Origin: Verrucomicrobiia bacterium
GTDB taxonomy: Bacteria > Verrucomicrobiota > Verrucomicrobiia > Limisphaerales > DTLC01
Direction of reading: 5' to 3'
DNA: 11,133 nt
NCBI GenBank assembly: GCA_025061935.1
Contig: JANWZY010000080.1
Coordinates: 1 to 11,133, forward strand
Part shown: positions 1 to 7,035 of the stretch, one piece after another
Position numbering within the stretch: position 1 is the first letter of the stretch
How the letters are laid out: each line of letters opens with the position of its first letter
Program-made: the position numbers and the translations under genes
Notes under the pieces: model-generated
The model's input: the letters and a program-made list of their open reading frames with translations, nothing else
The model's database searches: none
Told to the model about the DNA's origin: nothing

Positions 1-366
1 GCATAGGGTTTGGATCTCCAAATCCGAGTCAGACCCGTTCAGTCTAAATCCTAGCCCGCATGTTTGCTCATTGAGCCAGCCTAACGGTACCACTGGGTCT
101 CCCACGGGGTGCAATTACCGAGGTTAATTTACTACCTAGCCGCACCAATGCCCTTCACACCGCTTAACAAAGGCGTCCCTCCGGTTTCTTGTTCGCCTCG
201 CGCCTCCATCGCGGGCTTGCGATCCGATGACAATGAACTGCTCGCCTCGCCAAGCAAAAACCGCGCTGCAACCCCAAGCCAGCACCTTTCCACCCGCGGT
301 CAAGGTCATCCATTCCCGACCAGCCCAAAGGTCGCCATGGCCGCACAACAAAACCGGGCCAAAGCT
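1..366. other. Intergenic region without a supportable gene
   Basis: This stretch lies downstream of the large minus-strand repeat protein gene. Open frames here are short, have no recognisable domain and overlap one another on both strands, so I call none. I see no T-rich hairpin that would serve as a terminator for the minus-strand gene ending at 367. The only clear structure is a short dyad at 6-25. Confidence 0.6.
6..25. repeat. Short inverted repeat (hairpin)
   Basis: The core TTTGGA (9-14) and TCCAAA (17-22) are exact reverse complements separated by two bases, and the arms extend outwards through one G-T pair to GG/CC at 6-7 and 24-25. Transcribed, it gives a stem of about 8 bp with a 4-nt loop. 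No T tract follows on either strand, so it is not a standard intrinsic terminator. Its function is unknown. Confidence 0.4.
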
Positions 367-3300
367 CTAATACGCCAACAGTAGGTAAAACCGCTGTGGA
401 TCGCCCGGCGTAATTGGCACGGTCACACTATACTTACCCTCCAGATCGAACGAATCGGTTACGACCACGGACCAATTGCTCAACGGCAACGCAATGTTTG
501 TCGTGCTAAGGATTGCCAGTGGCCCGTTGGGTATGCCGTTGGTCGCGCTCAGCTCGAGGTTCGACCCGTCGCGCCGTGCACGCAATGGCGGCATAACGGA
601 CCTGACTACTTTGATCGTGCCGTCAACCGCCAACCGGGATGTATCCCATTCGTAATACCTCGGCAGAACAACGTTCTCGAACGAGCCGGAAATCGCACCG
701 TCGAACAAATCGAAGGTGTCACCCGGATACAACAACATGCCTACATTCGTGACCATAAGCGTGCCACCAAATGTGACGGTCCTCGCCACCAATTTGTCAT
801 TCCTTTGCGGAGCCGCCCGATTGATTTCCATCCAGGTCGTGCTGCCCGACACAAGCGTTGCGTTTTCGGTAACCGTCAGTGTGCCAATTCCGATGCCCGG
901 CGACAGTATCCCTCCCCAGTTTAGACTCAAACTACCCCGCAGAATACCATCACCAGTTAATGTCTGGTTCCCTACCACACCCACGTTCAATGTGCCGTCG
1001 TATCTGCCAGTGACACAAAGAATACCTGGAGCGACGATCCGGATCAGGCTGCTGGAGTCAATGCTCCCGTTATCTGCCAATGCAAGCACGCCGTTGCTGA
1101 CAGTTGTCTGGCCCGTGTACGCATTGGCCCCTTTGAGGGTCAAGGTGCCGGTGCCGGCCTTGACAATCGACACCACCGCACCACCACCCCCTGTGCCGTT
1201 CTCGATTATCCCTTCGAAGGTCGTGTCGATGTTTTTCTGCCCTATGACATAAGTGTTGGGGGTACCAGTGCTCGCTGCCCCACGCACGCGCGTATCCGGA
1301 CCACCAGCGAGGCCGCCCAAGAAGTAGTTTGTAGTGCCGTACGTGCTGCCGTTGCGATTGACCAGTATTGCCGAGCCCGTGCCCAGATCAAATAAGGCGT
1401 TCGGACTACCAATGCACGGGTCGCTGCCGCCGCTGTTAAAACGCAAAGTCCCAACACTGGTGCCCAAACGAAAGGCACCGCCGTAATTGAGCAATGACCC
1501 GTTAAACGTTAGGACACTCGCCGTGCTTATTTCGACATTGATTGGCGCCGTCCCAGCTACCTCGCCAAAAATCCGGTTGTTCAAGCTTCCCATCGAGATT
1601 GTGCTTTCTGAAACAGCCTGGATGTTGTTCAGAAGATTGCCATCAGTTGGCAACGCCAAGTGCAATCTGCCGCCGTCAAGCACGATTGTGTTGGTCCCGG
1701 CTGCCCCGGCTACGTCAACTCGCAATGTGCCCGCCTTGATTGTAGTAATGCCGCCGTACGGATTGGCGTTGGGCAACCGTAGCGTGCCAGGGCCGCTCTT
1801 GATTAGGCCGCCTCCGCCCGTGATCTGGCCATTGATGATGAGCGTGGCAGCGCTATCGGCAATTGACAATTCGCCGGCTGCCCCGGCAAGCGTAAGCCCG
1901 CGGTCCGTGCTTGTACTTGGGCCGGAATACCTCAGCGCCGCATTGCTGACCACCAGATTTGCCGGATCAACACCGCTGGCGCCAAGACCGCTGGGGCTGC
2001 CGCCAGCAGCAATGTAATTAACGTCCACCGCGCCGCCCATAATGAGCGTCGGGCCTGTGTAAAGGTTCGTCGTGCGAATCGTTAGTGTGCCGGTGTTGAG
2101 TTTGGTCAAACCTCCCAACCCACCGATTGTGCCCTCGCCGACGAAAGCGTAGTTGGCGGTCGAATCCACAGTGACCCAGCTCGGCGCGACGCTGCCGACA
2201 ACGTTCACTATCGGATTCGCCGCGCCGGTGTCATCAAATCGCGCGTTGTCCCCGGGCACAAACACATCTCGCACACCTGCATTGAGCCAGTTCGACGTCA
2301 CAAGCGTGTCCCAGGCGTTGGCCAGCATGCCGCCGATCCAGGTCACATTCGTCGGGCCGCGAATGGCTCTGCCTACGACAAGGTAAATCTCCTTCAGTGC
2401 CGGGTTGTTGCTCAAATAGCCTTCAACCCCAACAACTTTGAAATTGTTGAGCGTGCCATTGAAGCTGCCGCTGTACCGGAACAGTTTATGTACGCTGCCG
2501 CTCGCGCCGCCGCCAATCACCTCGATAATGTTTTCCCCACTTGCGTTCAGATCGCCTTGAACAATCACAAAATCGTTGGCCGCCCCGGACGGATCCGTCG
2601 AAAGATCAAAATGATTGATTGCACCACCGGTTTCGGTTAGCGAACCAGTAAACGTCAGTGTGCCCGCTACTACATTGCTGCCCGGGTCCAAGATCGCGCC
2701 GGACGCTACCGTTACATCGCCCACAACAGTCCCGAACCCGCCGAGCCTGCGCCCCGGGCTGTGGACAAACCCGCCACTGACAGCCGATACATCAAAAGTT
2801 GTGCCTGGCCCGACAATGATCTGAGGGCTGGTCGCAATCGAGCCGCTCGGGCCCAACGCCAGCGTGCCCTGGTAAATGATGGTGTCGCCAGTGTATGTGT
2901 TCGCCGCGTCAAGCGTCAGCGTGCCGGCGCCGAACTTGCGGAGCGCGCCTGAGCCACTCAAAACACCCGAAAGCGTGATGTTGCGCGGCGTGCCGTCCAG
3001 ATTCGCGCAGTCAAACGCGCCGCCGGCCAGAATCATCGGCACCGTGCTCGTCCAATCCGCCTGCGCGCCAAACACACCGCCAGGGTTCAAAGCAATATTG
3101 ATTGCCCCGAGTGTGGCACCAATCGCAAATCCACCGCTGCCAACGTAGATTTTGGCAGCATTTGTCACCATCGCCCATCCAAAAGCGTCACCCGTGCCAC
3201 CGAAAGTAAATCCCTCAACAAGATTGGTTCCACCGGTGACCGAATAAATTACGATTACGTTACTTGCTGAATGCCCTCTCATAATAACACCGGTGGGATC

Positions 3301-4206
3301 AGTTGCCACAAACACGCCGCCCATTTGGATGAATCGGGAACCTCGTGCAACGGTCTGCTGCCGAATCGTGAAACTGCCGGTATTCGTCACTACGCCGTCC
3401 ACCAAAAAAAGCGTGAGCCATGAATTGCCGTTTGCCCCACCCAAATCCAAGCTGGTCATTCGCACCAAACCATTTGAAATCACTAATCCTTCACCTCCCA
3501 ATGCAACGCCCCCGGCCGGACCCGATCGGCGTACTGTAACTGCACCGAGATCGTTTGTACCACCGTTAATTACGAAAAGGGATGTTGCACTGCTGTTTGC
3601 GCGATTAATTGTCGTGGCCGATGCCCTTATGGTCCCTCCATTATTGGTCATCCATCCGCTGGCACCTGCTGTGCCGCCACCGGTGTAACCTGGTGGGGTA
3701 ATTCCGCTCCCGACCATTAGTTCACCACCTACATTGAGCACACCGCCAGGGTTTATCGTCACCGACGCGTTCGATGTGAAGATGAAGTTGCCAGTTACGT
3801 CCATCACCCCACCAGAGTTGATGAAAAGCCTGTTGCCGCCGCCAGCGCGAATCATCAGGTTCGAGCTGCAGTTGAACCCTGGTGCGTTCACATTCAACAC
3901 TCCATGCAAGATCAACTGCCCGAACCGTTCGGGAGTCATTTGGAAATTGTAATTCACGTTCGTGTTGAACCCTATGAATGCGTTGGTTGTCGGGTCTAAT
4001 GGCGGTGCGCCGGTGTCCCAATATTGGGGCGTGTTCCATTCGCCGCCGCTGGCCGGGCCGATCCATGTTGCGGTGGTCACGGATTGAGCATGCGCAGACA
4101 CAGCTCCTGCCAGGAGAACATAAATGGCAATTGTGCGGAAGTTCATGAGCTTGGCCGTCATGGTTTTTCGCTGCTTATGCTTCAGATGTTTCAAAGTCGC
4201 CTGCAC
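367..4206 (-). CDS. Exported autotransporter-associated beta-strand repeat protein
   Basis: This encodes a very long (~1279 residues) secreted or cell-surface protein of unknown specific function. An n-region rich in Lys/Arg leads into a hydrophobic segment (IAIYVLLAGAVSA) and a signal-peptidase-like site AHA|QS near residues 38-41. The body is rich in Gly, Thr, Asn and Val, as expected for a right-handed beta-helix. Four autotransporter-associated beta-strand (PATR) repeats with the pattern K-x-G-x-GTLTL...YTG-x-T are visible at about 421-451, 698-729, 799-832 and 1013-1049. A TWIG...W module occurs near residues 46 and 622. The C-terminus (about 1164-1279) has a TFDLFDG...GSFENV segment followed by a TTN...PLSNW...PGDPQRFY module. 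There is no autotransporter beta-barrel and no PEP-CTERM anchor. I start at GTG 4206 because GGAGG lies 10 nt upstream; ATG 4161 or ATG 4146 are alternatives that keep the signal peptide. The open frame reaches TTG 4266, but that codon falls inside the likely promoter. Confidence 0.85.
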   Translation of the reverse strand: MQATLKHLKHKQRKTMTAKLMNFRTIAIYVLLAGAVSAHAQSVTTATWIGPASGGEWNTPQYWDTGAPPLDPTTNAFIGFNTNVNYNFQMTPERFGQLILHGVLNVNAPGFNCSSNLMIRAGGGNRLFINSGGVMDVTGNFIFTSNASVTINPGGVLNVGGELMVGSGITPPGYTGGGTAGASGWMTNNGGTIRASATTINRANSSATSLFVINGGTNDLGAVTVRRSGPAGGVALGGEGLVISNGLVRMTSLDLGGANGNSWLTLFLVDGVVTNTGSFTIRQQTVARGSRFIQMGGVFVATDPTGVIMRGHSASNVIVIYSVTGGTNLVEGFTFGGTGDAFGWAMVTNAAKIYVGSGGFAIGATLGAINIALNPGGVFGAQADWTSTVPMILAGGAFDCANLDGTPRNITLSGVLSGSGALRKFGAGTLTLDAANTYTGDTIIYQGTLALGPSGSIATSPQIIVGPGTTFDVSAVSGGFVHSPGRRLGGFGTVVGDVTVASGAILDPGSNVVAGTLTFTGSLTETGGAINHFDLSTDPSGAANDFVIVQGDLNASGENIIEVIGGGASGSVHKLFRYSGSFNGTLNNFKVVGVEGYLSNNPALKEIYLVVGRAIRGPTNVTWIGGMLANAWDTLVTSNWLNAGVRDVFVPGDNARFDDTGAANPIVNVVGSVAPSWVTVDSTANYAFVGEGTIGGLGGLTKLNTGTLTIRTTNLYTGPTLIMGGAVDVNYIAAGGSPSGLGASGVDPANLVVSNAALRYSGPSTSTDRGLTLAGAAGELSIADSAATLIINGQITGGGGLIKSGPGTLRLPNANPYGGITTIKAGTLRVDVAGAAGTNTIVLDGGRLHLALPTDGNLLNNIQAVSESTISMGSLNNRIFGEVAGTAPINVEISTASVLTFNGSLLNYGGAFRLGTSVGTLRFNSGGSDPCIGSPNALFDLGTGSAILVNRNGSTYGTTNYFLGGLAGGPDTRVRGAASTGTPNTYVIGQKNIDTTFEGIIENGTGGGGAVVSIVKAGTGTLTLKGANAYTGQTTVSNGVLALADNGSIDSSSLIRIVAPGILCVTGRYDGTLNVGVVGNQTLTGDGILRGSLSLNWGGILSPGIGIGTLTVTENATLVSGSTTWMEINRAAPQRNDKLVARTVTFGGTLMVTNVGMLLYPGDTFDLFDGAISGSFENVVLPRYYEWDTSRLAVDGTIKVVRSVMPPLRARRDGSNLELSATNGIPNGPLAILSTTNIALPLSNWSVVVTDSFDLEGKYSVTVPITPGDPQRFYLLLAY

Positions 4207-4216
4207 GTGCGCCGCG

Positions 4217-4221
4217 CCTCC
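4217..4221 (-). promoter_or_regulatory. Shine-Dalgarno site supporting the GTG start at 4206
   Basis: On the minus strand GGAGG lies 10 nt upstream of a GTG codon at 4204-4206. It is the only strong ribosome binding site near any of the candidate starts (TTG 4266, GTG 4206, ATG 4161, ATG 4146). The spacing is slightly long, so this supports the start without proving it. Confidence 0.4.
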
Positions 4222-4256
4222 GTCCTTGACGTGGGTCCAGGCGATTTTCTTACGAG

Positions 4257-4285
4257 ATGAAAGCAAACTATTGGCGAATTGTCAA
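4257..4285 (-). promoter_or_regulatory. Candidate promoter of the beta-strand repeat gene
   Basis: On the minus strand a perfect TTGACA (4280-4285) is followed after 17 nt by TTTCAT (4257-4262), a weak match to TATAAT. Transcription would start near 4250, giving an untranslated leader of about 45 nt to GTG 4206. GCGAAT (4274-4279) and ATTCGC (4290-4295) form an inverted repeat centred on the -35 element. A 10-bp perfect palindrome, ATTGCGCAAT, lies just upstream at 4298-4307. Either could bind a regulator. Confidence 0.4.
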
Positions 4286-4855
4286 CCATATTCGCGTATT
4301 GCGCAATTGCAAGCCATGCATAGGGAAAAGCTCGTACAACCTGGCCACAGTCACGCTAATCCCTCGACAGAATATAAGGCAATTTGAACCGCAAAACCGG
4401 CCCAGCAGGCTTTGGACACTCGGACCAAACGCCATTGAAAAGGTACGGCAAAATTGAATCCTGAACACACTTGCCGACGGCTCACGCCGAATCGCCTCAT
4501 CTATTTCCCGCGTTTGCGAAAAAATGCCCGCCAATCGCGCACATGCGCGCTAATAGGCGTGCTTTCAGGGGAACCTGGAGCGCAGGCATCCAGTGCGCCA
4601 TGCGGTTTTTCCCGGATTGCACTTGGCCGGACAAACGCGTTGGACAGGCGATAGCCCATGACGGTGTTGAACGTGGTCTGGACGAGTGGTGTAGGCTGGG
4701 TGACAATGCCCAATTACGCAGGCTAGACGCGCGCGCTAACACATTCCACACTGCGCACCCCAGGGTCATCCAGTAAAGCTCTTTGGACGGGAATGGTAAT
4801 TTGCGGGTTCCGCGTACTGGTTAGCGTTGCAGGCCGGCCCCGAGATTTTTTCTGA
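4286..4855. other. Intergenic region between repeat-protein promoter and tRNA
   Basis: I see no convincing gene here. The open frames on both strands are under about 100 codons, overlap one another and show no recognisable domain. Apart from the palindromes beside the promoter (4290-4310), the region holds a small GCGC-ACAT-GCGC dyad at 4537-4548. A run of six T at 4846-4851 lies next to the tRNA 3' end but is on the strand opposite to the tRNA transcript, so it is not its terminator. Confidence 0.5.
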
Positions 4856-4931
4856 TGGTACCCCGGCCAGGACTCGAACCTGGAACCAACGGATTAAGAG
4901 TCCGCTGCTCTACCAATTGAGCTACCGAGGC
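4856..4931 (-). tRNA. trnK: tRNA-Lys (anticodon CTT)
   Basis: The minus strand folds as a complete 76-nt cloverleaf. The acceptor stem gcctcgg/ccggggt contains two G-U pairs, and the D arm is gctc-aattggta-gagc. The anticodon stem gcgga/tccgt encloses the loop CTCTTAA, with anticodon CTT at 4898-4896 reading lysine AAG codons. The variable loop is 5 nt, and the T arm ccagg-TTCGAGT-cctgg carries the invariant TTC. The discriminator base A is followed by an encoded CCA at 4858-4856. A TTGACA-type promoter lies upstream near 4972. No intrinsic terminator is evident downstream. Confidence 0.97.
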
Positions 4932-4971
4932 ACCCTTGAGTCGGAAATAGAATTATTCGCCGCCGCAGGTT

Positions 4972-4977
4972 TGTCAA
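4972..4977 (-). promoter_or_regulatory. Candidate -35 element of the tRNA-Lys promoter
   Basis: On the minus strand a perfect TTGACA lies 40 nt upstream of the tRNA 5' end. The matching -10 is poor: TAATTC at a 16-nt spacing or AATTCT at 17 nt. A start near 4942 would leave a leader of about ten nucleotides for 5' processing by RNase P, which suits a single tRNA transcript. Confidence 0.4.
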
Positions 4978-5297
4978 TGTATTCGTTTGATCGAGCGTTC
5001 GCAGTGGCACATCTATGCGAATTGTCGGTTGCCGGGTTAGGTCGGTATATACGCGGCTTTGACGAGGTGTCTGTCGGATGCAAGGGTCATGCGGTTTTGC
5101 CTGTTTCAATGACATGTGAACCGGCGAAGCGGTTTTGGTTGTCCGGCCTGCATGCTCGAATCAGAGGGCATGTGCCAATTCAAGGGCGGTAAACACGGGG
5201 ATTTCCGCTGACGACGCCCCGTTGAGGCCCGGAGGCGCGCAGGGGGCCCAGGCTCTTGGCAAGCCCCTAGCCCGGGTAATTTTAGGCCGGGTGTGTC

Positions 5298-5322
5298 GTA
5301 GCACAGAGCTTCCAGCTTGGTG
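5298..5322 (+). repeat. GTAGC-headed stem-loop, solitary copy
   Basis: GTAG followed by C, then CACAGAGCT, loop TCC and AGCTTGGTG, forms a nine-position stem with one mismatch and one G-T pair. The layout (GTAG foot plus an imperfect hairpin) matches the copies further right, although stem and loop sequences differ, so it may belong to a sister family. Confidence 0.45.
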
Positions 5323-5342
5323 AATCGAGGTCTGGTTCCCCC

Positions 5343-5358
5343 AGCCGTTCCAACGGCT
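5343..5358. repeat. AGCCGT-TCCA-ACGGCT hairpin
   Basis: AGCCGT (5343-5348) and ACGGCT (5353-5358) are perfect complements around a TCCA tetraloop. It resembles in size and base composition the AGCCGC-TGAA-GCGGCT hairpin at 5799-5814 and sits 15 bp before the first TAAAGCCGCTGAAGC copy. Confidence 0.45.
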
Positions 5359-5372
5359 TCTTTCCATGGTAT

Positions 5373-5387
5373 TAAAGCCGCTGAAGC
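5373..5387 (+). repeat. 15-bp direct repeat, copy 1
   Basis: TAAAGCCGCTGAAGC is identical to 5796-5810. Here the right arm of the hairpin has decayed (gccgcc instead of gcggct). A partial copy, TAAAGCCG, occurs at 5417-5424. Confidence 0.6.
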
Positions 5388-5461
5388 CGCCGGGCCTGGT
5401 TTTTCTGGCGATTCACTAAAGCCGATGCCCAGTGCTAATAAGACAACCGTAACACGCGGCG

Positions 5462-5538
5462 CGTAGCTGCGCTTGTAGAAGCGCGGAGAAATTAAAAATT
5501 CAGCCCGGGCTTACCGCATTTTGACAAATGCGGCTACG
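5462..5538. repeat. Inverted pair of GTAGC-headed stem-loops (REPIN/BIME-like)
   Basis: Two units face each other with their GTAGC feet outward. The plus-strand unit is GTAGC, then GCGCTT-GTAG-AAGCGC (5469-5484, perfect 6-bp stem). The minus-strand unit, read from 5537 downward, is GTAGC, then CGCATTT-GTCA-AAATGCG (perfect 7-bp stem). The outer ends CGTAGC (5462-5467) and GCTACG (5533-5538) are also perfectly complementary. The spacer contains the palindrome AGCCCGGGCT (5502-5511) and AATT repeats. A GTAG foot, a stem-loop and inverted pairing are the published hallmarks of REP sequences moved by REP-associated tyrosine transposases (RAYT/TnpA-REP). Family membership here is inference. Confidence 0.65.
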
Positions 5539-5548
5539 GTGGGGCCTC

Positions 5549-5572
5549 GTAGCTGTGCTCGTCGGAGCTGGG
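5549..5572 (+). repeat. GTAGC-headed stem-loop, degenerate solitary copy
   Basis: GTAGC-TGTGCTC-GTCG-GAGCTGGG has the same layout as the unit at 5463-5486 (GTAGC-TGCGCTT-GTAG-AAGCGCGG), with GCTC/GAGC pairing around a GTCG tetraloop. It lies 10 bp to the right of the inverted pair. Confidence 0.55.
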
Positions 5573-5633
5573 ATACACGATTGCCCAGGGGAACCCAAAT
5601 CTGGATTTTGCCAAATGTCGGTACATAAATACG

Positions 5634-5653
5634 GTAGCTGCGCTTCTGCGCGG
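5634..5653 (+). repeat. GTAGC-headed repeat, truncated copy
   Basis: The first 12 bases GTAGCTGCGCTT are identical to 5463-5474, and the following GCGCGG matches 5481-5486. The loop and part of the second arm are missing, as if deleted. It appears to be a decayed copy of the same unit. Confidence 0.55.
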
Positions 5654-5795
5654 CCCGCTCCGCACTTGGGCACTATTCGCGCTTCCGCATTCTCGTGAAC
5701 GTAGTTACGGGAACGGGGCTAGGCCAGAGGGAATTCAGCCCAGAGCGCGCAAATTAAGTTCCGCTGAGCCCCTTCAACAGCATCTTGCCCCGTGC

Positions 5796-5814
5796 TAAAG
5801 CCGCTGAAGCGGCT
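5796..5814 (+). repeat. 15-bp direct repeat copy 2 within a perfect hairpin
   Basis: TAAAGCCGCTGAAGC (5796-5810) repeats 5373-5387 exactly. The intact hairpin AGCCGC-TGAA-GCGGCT spans 5799-5814 with a 6-bp stem and a TGAA tetraloop. Confidence 0.6.
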
Positions 5815-6126
5815 CCGGCGGGAAAGCTGTGGAGGTCCGCCGGGCCAAAGTGCGGTGCCGACGAGATTAGCGCGAACCATCCGAGCTTGGCCCGCCTGCC
5901 ACGGTGACAACACAGTCGTCCTCTGGATCACGGACGTGCCAGTGTTCGCTTTGAACTTTATCCTTGCGCGGCGGGCGAACGCCTAACAACGAATCGGCGC
6001 GGCCGCTCGTCAAGATTGTGGTTATACCCGAACTGGCCCAGTTGTGGAGGGTGATACTAATTGGCTGGATCATGTTGACGACCAAACTCAAGCAGCCAGT
6101 TGAGCATCGCTACTCGCCCGAAGCAA

Positions 6127-6975
6127 TTAGCACCTTATCAAAGACCTGAGTACGCGCAGGTTCCGGCGGTCTTCACGCAGGTCTTTCGATTTCGGCGTTT
6201 CGATGCACCCGGGGTGGTCTTTGAATCGTGGGTCATTCACGATGTGCTCGAATGCCCGCTCTCCGATTGCGCCTTTACCGATGTGTTCGTGTCTATCAAT
6301 CCGGCTGCCGAGTCCGGCCTTAGAATCGTTCAAATGAACTGCGACGACGCGGTCCAAGCCAATCATTGCATCGAGCTGATCAATGATGCGGTCCCATCCG
6401 GCAGGTGTGCGGATATCGTATCCAGCGGCAAACAGGTGCGCGGTATCCAGACACACTGCCAGGCGCGCCGAAAATGCAGCAGCGTCGAATATGGCTGCCA
6501 AATGCTCGAGCTTGGAACCGATGCTGGTGCCCTGCCCCGCCGTGGTTTCGAGCGCGACCCGCACATGCTTGTGCGGCGAGAGCCGGAACACTTCGTCGAG
6601 GCCTGCAGCGATCTGCCTTATCCCGACCGCCTCGCCAGCACCGAGGTGCGACCCTGGGTGCAGTACAATGAACGGCAGCTCCAGCGCCGCAGCGAGACCA
6701 AGCTCTGTGACCAGTGCAGCAATTGACCTGGTGCGCGCCGATGAATCCGGTCCAGCCAGGTTGATCAGGTACGATGCATGCGCGAACACGTGCGGGATGC
6801 CCGCACTTGCGCGTTCGCGCGCGAACCGTTCGATGGTGCGCGCAGGATACGGCTTAGCGCGCCATTGGACATTGTTCTTGAGAAAAAGCTGAACGCACTC
6901 ACATCCAAGGTTGCGCCCATCCACGAGCGCTTTCCACACTCCGCCAGCAATCGGCATGTGCGCGCCGAGCTTCAT
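6127..6975 (-). CDS. nfo: Endonuclease IV (AP endonuclease, base excision repair)
   Basis: This 282-residue protein matches the usual length of endonuclease IV, a trinuclear-zinc TIM-barrel enzyme. It cuts DNA 5' to abasic sites and removes 3'-blocking groups in the cytoplasm. All nine metal ligands known from E. coli Nfo have counterparts: H66, H106, E143, D177, H180, H214, D227, H229 and E259. Family signatures are the MKLGAH start, CLDTAHLFAAGYD (175-187), HLNDSK...GSRIDRHEHIG (214-233) and ETPKS near the end. CLDT is followed by Ala where many members have Cys; that residue is not a ligand. ATG 6975 gives the canonical N-terminus. A GAGG sits only one base before the ATG, too close to be a good Shine-Dalgarno site. 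The gene starts 60 nt after the E2 gene on the same strand, so cotranscription with the dehydrogenase genes is likely. Confidence 0.96.
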   Translation of the reverse strand: MKLGAHMPIAGGVWKALVDGRNLGCECVQLFLKNNVQWRAKPYPARTIERFARERASAGIPHVFAHASYLINLAGPDSSARTRSIAALVTELGLAAALELPFIVLHPGSHLGAGEAVGIRQIAAGLDEVFRLSPHKHVRVALETTAGQGTSIGSKLEHLAAIFDAAAFSARLAVCLDTAHLFAAGYDIRTPAGWDRIIDQLDAMIGLDRVVAVHLNDSKAGLGSRIDRHEHIGKGAIGERAFEHIVNDPRFKDHPGCIETPKSKDLREDRRNLRVLRSLIRC

Positions 6976-7035
6976 TCCTCGTAGCTTTCTACAATGGCGC
7001 CCGCCCCCCGGCTACCGATGCATTTGGCGCTAACT

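Larger units (their letters stand above)
4932..6126. other. Gene-free, repeat-rich intergenic region (~1.2 kb)
   Basis: No open frame here shows a protein family signature. The frames present are short, interrupted and partly translations of the repeats themselves. The left 350 bases hold the tRNA promoter and otherwise nothing I recognise. From about 5298 to 5814 the region is packed with short stem-loops, listed separately: GTAGC-headed hairpins and TAAAGCCG-type hairpins. The right end (5830-6126) contains an AACTGG-C-CCAGTT dyad at 6031-6043 and a CTCAA/TTGAG dyad at 6087-6104, the latter just downstream of nfo. It lacks a T tract, so I do not call it a terminator. Confidence 0.6.

Noticed and set aside
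716..2017. Long plus-strand open frames (178 and 176 codons) opposite the beta-strand-repeat gene
   Set aside because: They are antisense shadows of a repetitive, Gly/Thr-rich coding frame. Their Pro/Val/Ser-rich translations match no family, and the minus frame has clear repeats and a signal peptide.
4846..4851. Six-T run beside the tRNA as a terminator
   Set aside because: The tract is T-rich only on the plus strand, opposite to the tRNA transcript, and no good stem precedes it.
4827..5192. 121-codon plus-strand open frame across the tRNA
   Set aside because: Its residues TPARTRTWNQRIKSPLLYQL are the translation of the complement of the tRNA-Lys gene, a well-known spurious protein. The rest has no family signature.
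5298..5814. CRISPR array
   Set aside because: The repeats are few, differ in sequence and orientation and are irregularly spaced. No uniform spacers and no cas genes are present.
5719..6091. Two minus-strand open frames of 70 and 74 codons downstream of nfo
   Set aside because: They overlap each other in different frames, partly translate the TAAAGCCG hairpin repeat, and show no recognisable domain.
6383..6892. 169-codon plus-strand open frame opposite nfo
   Set aside because: The minus strand encodes a complete endonuclease IV with all metal ligands; the antisense frame is a by-product of high GC.
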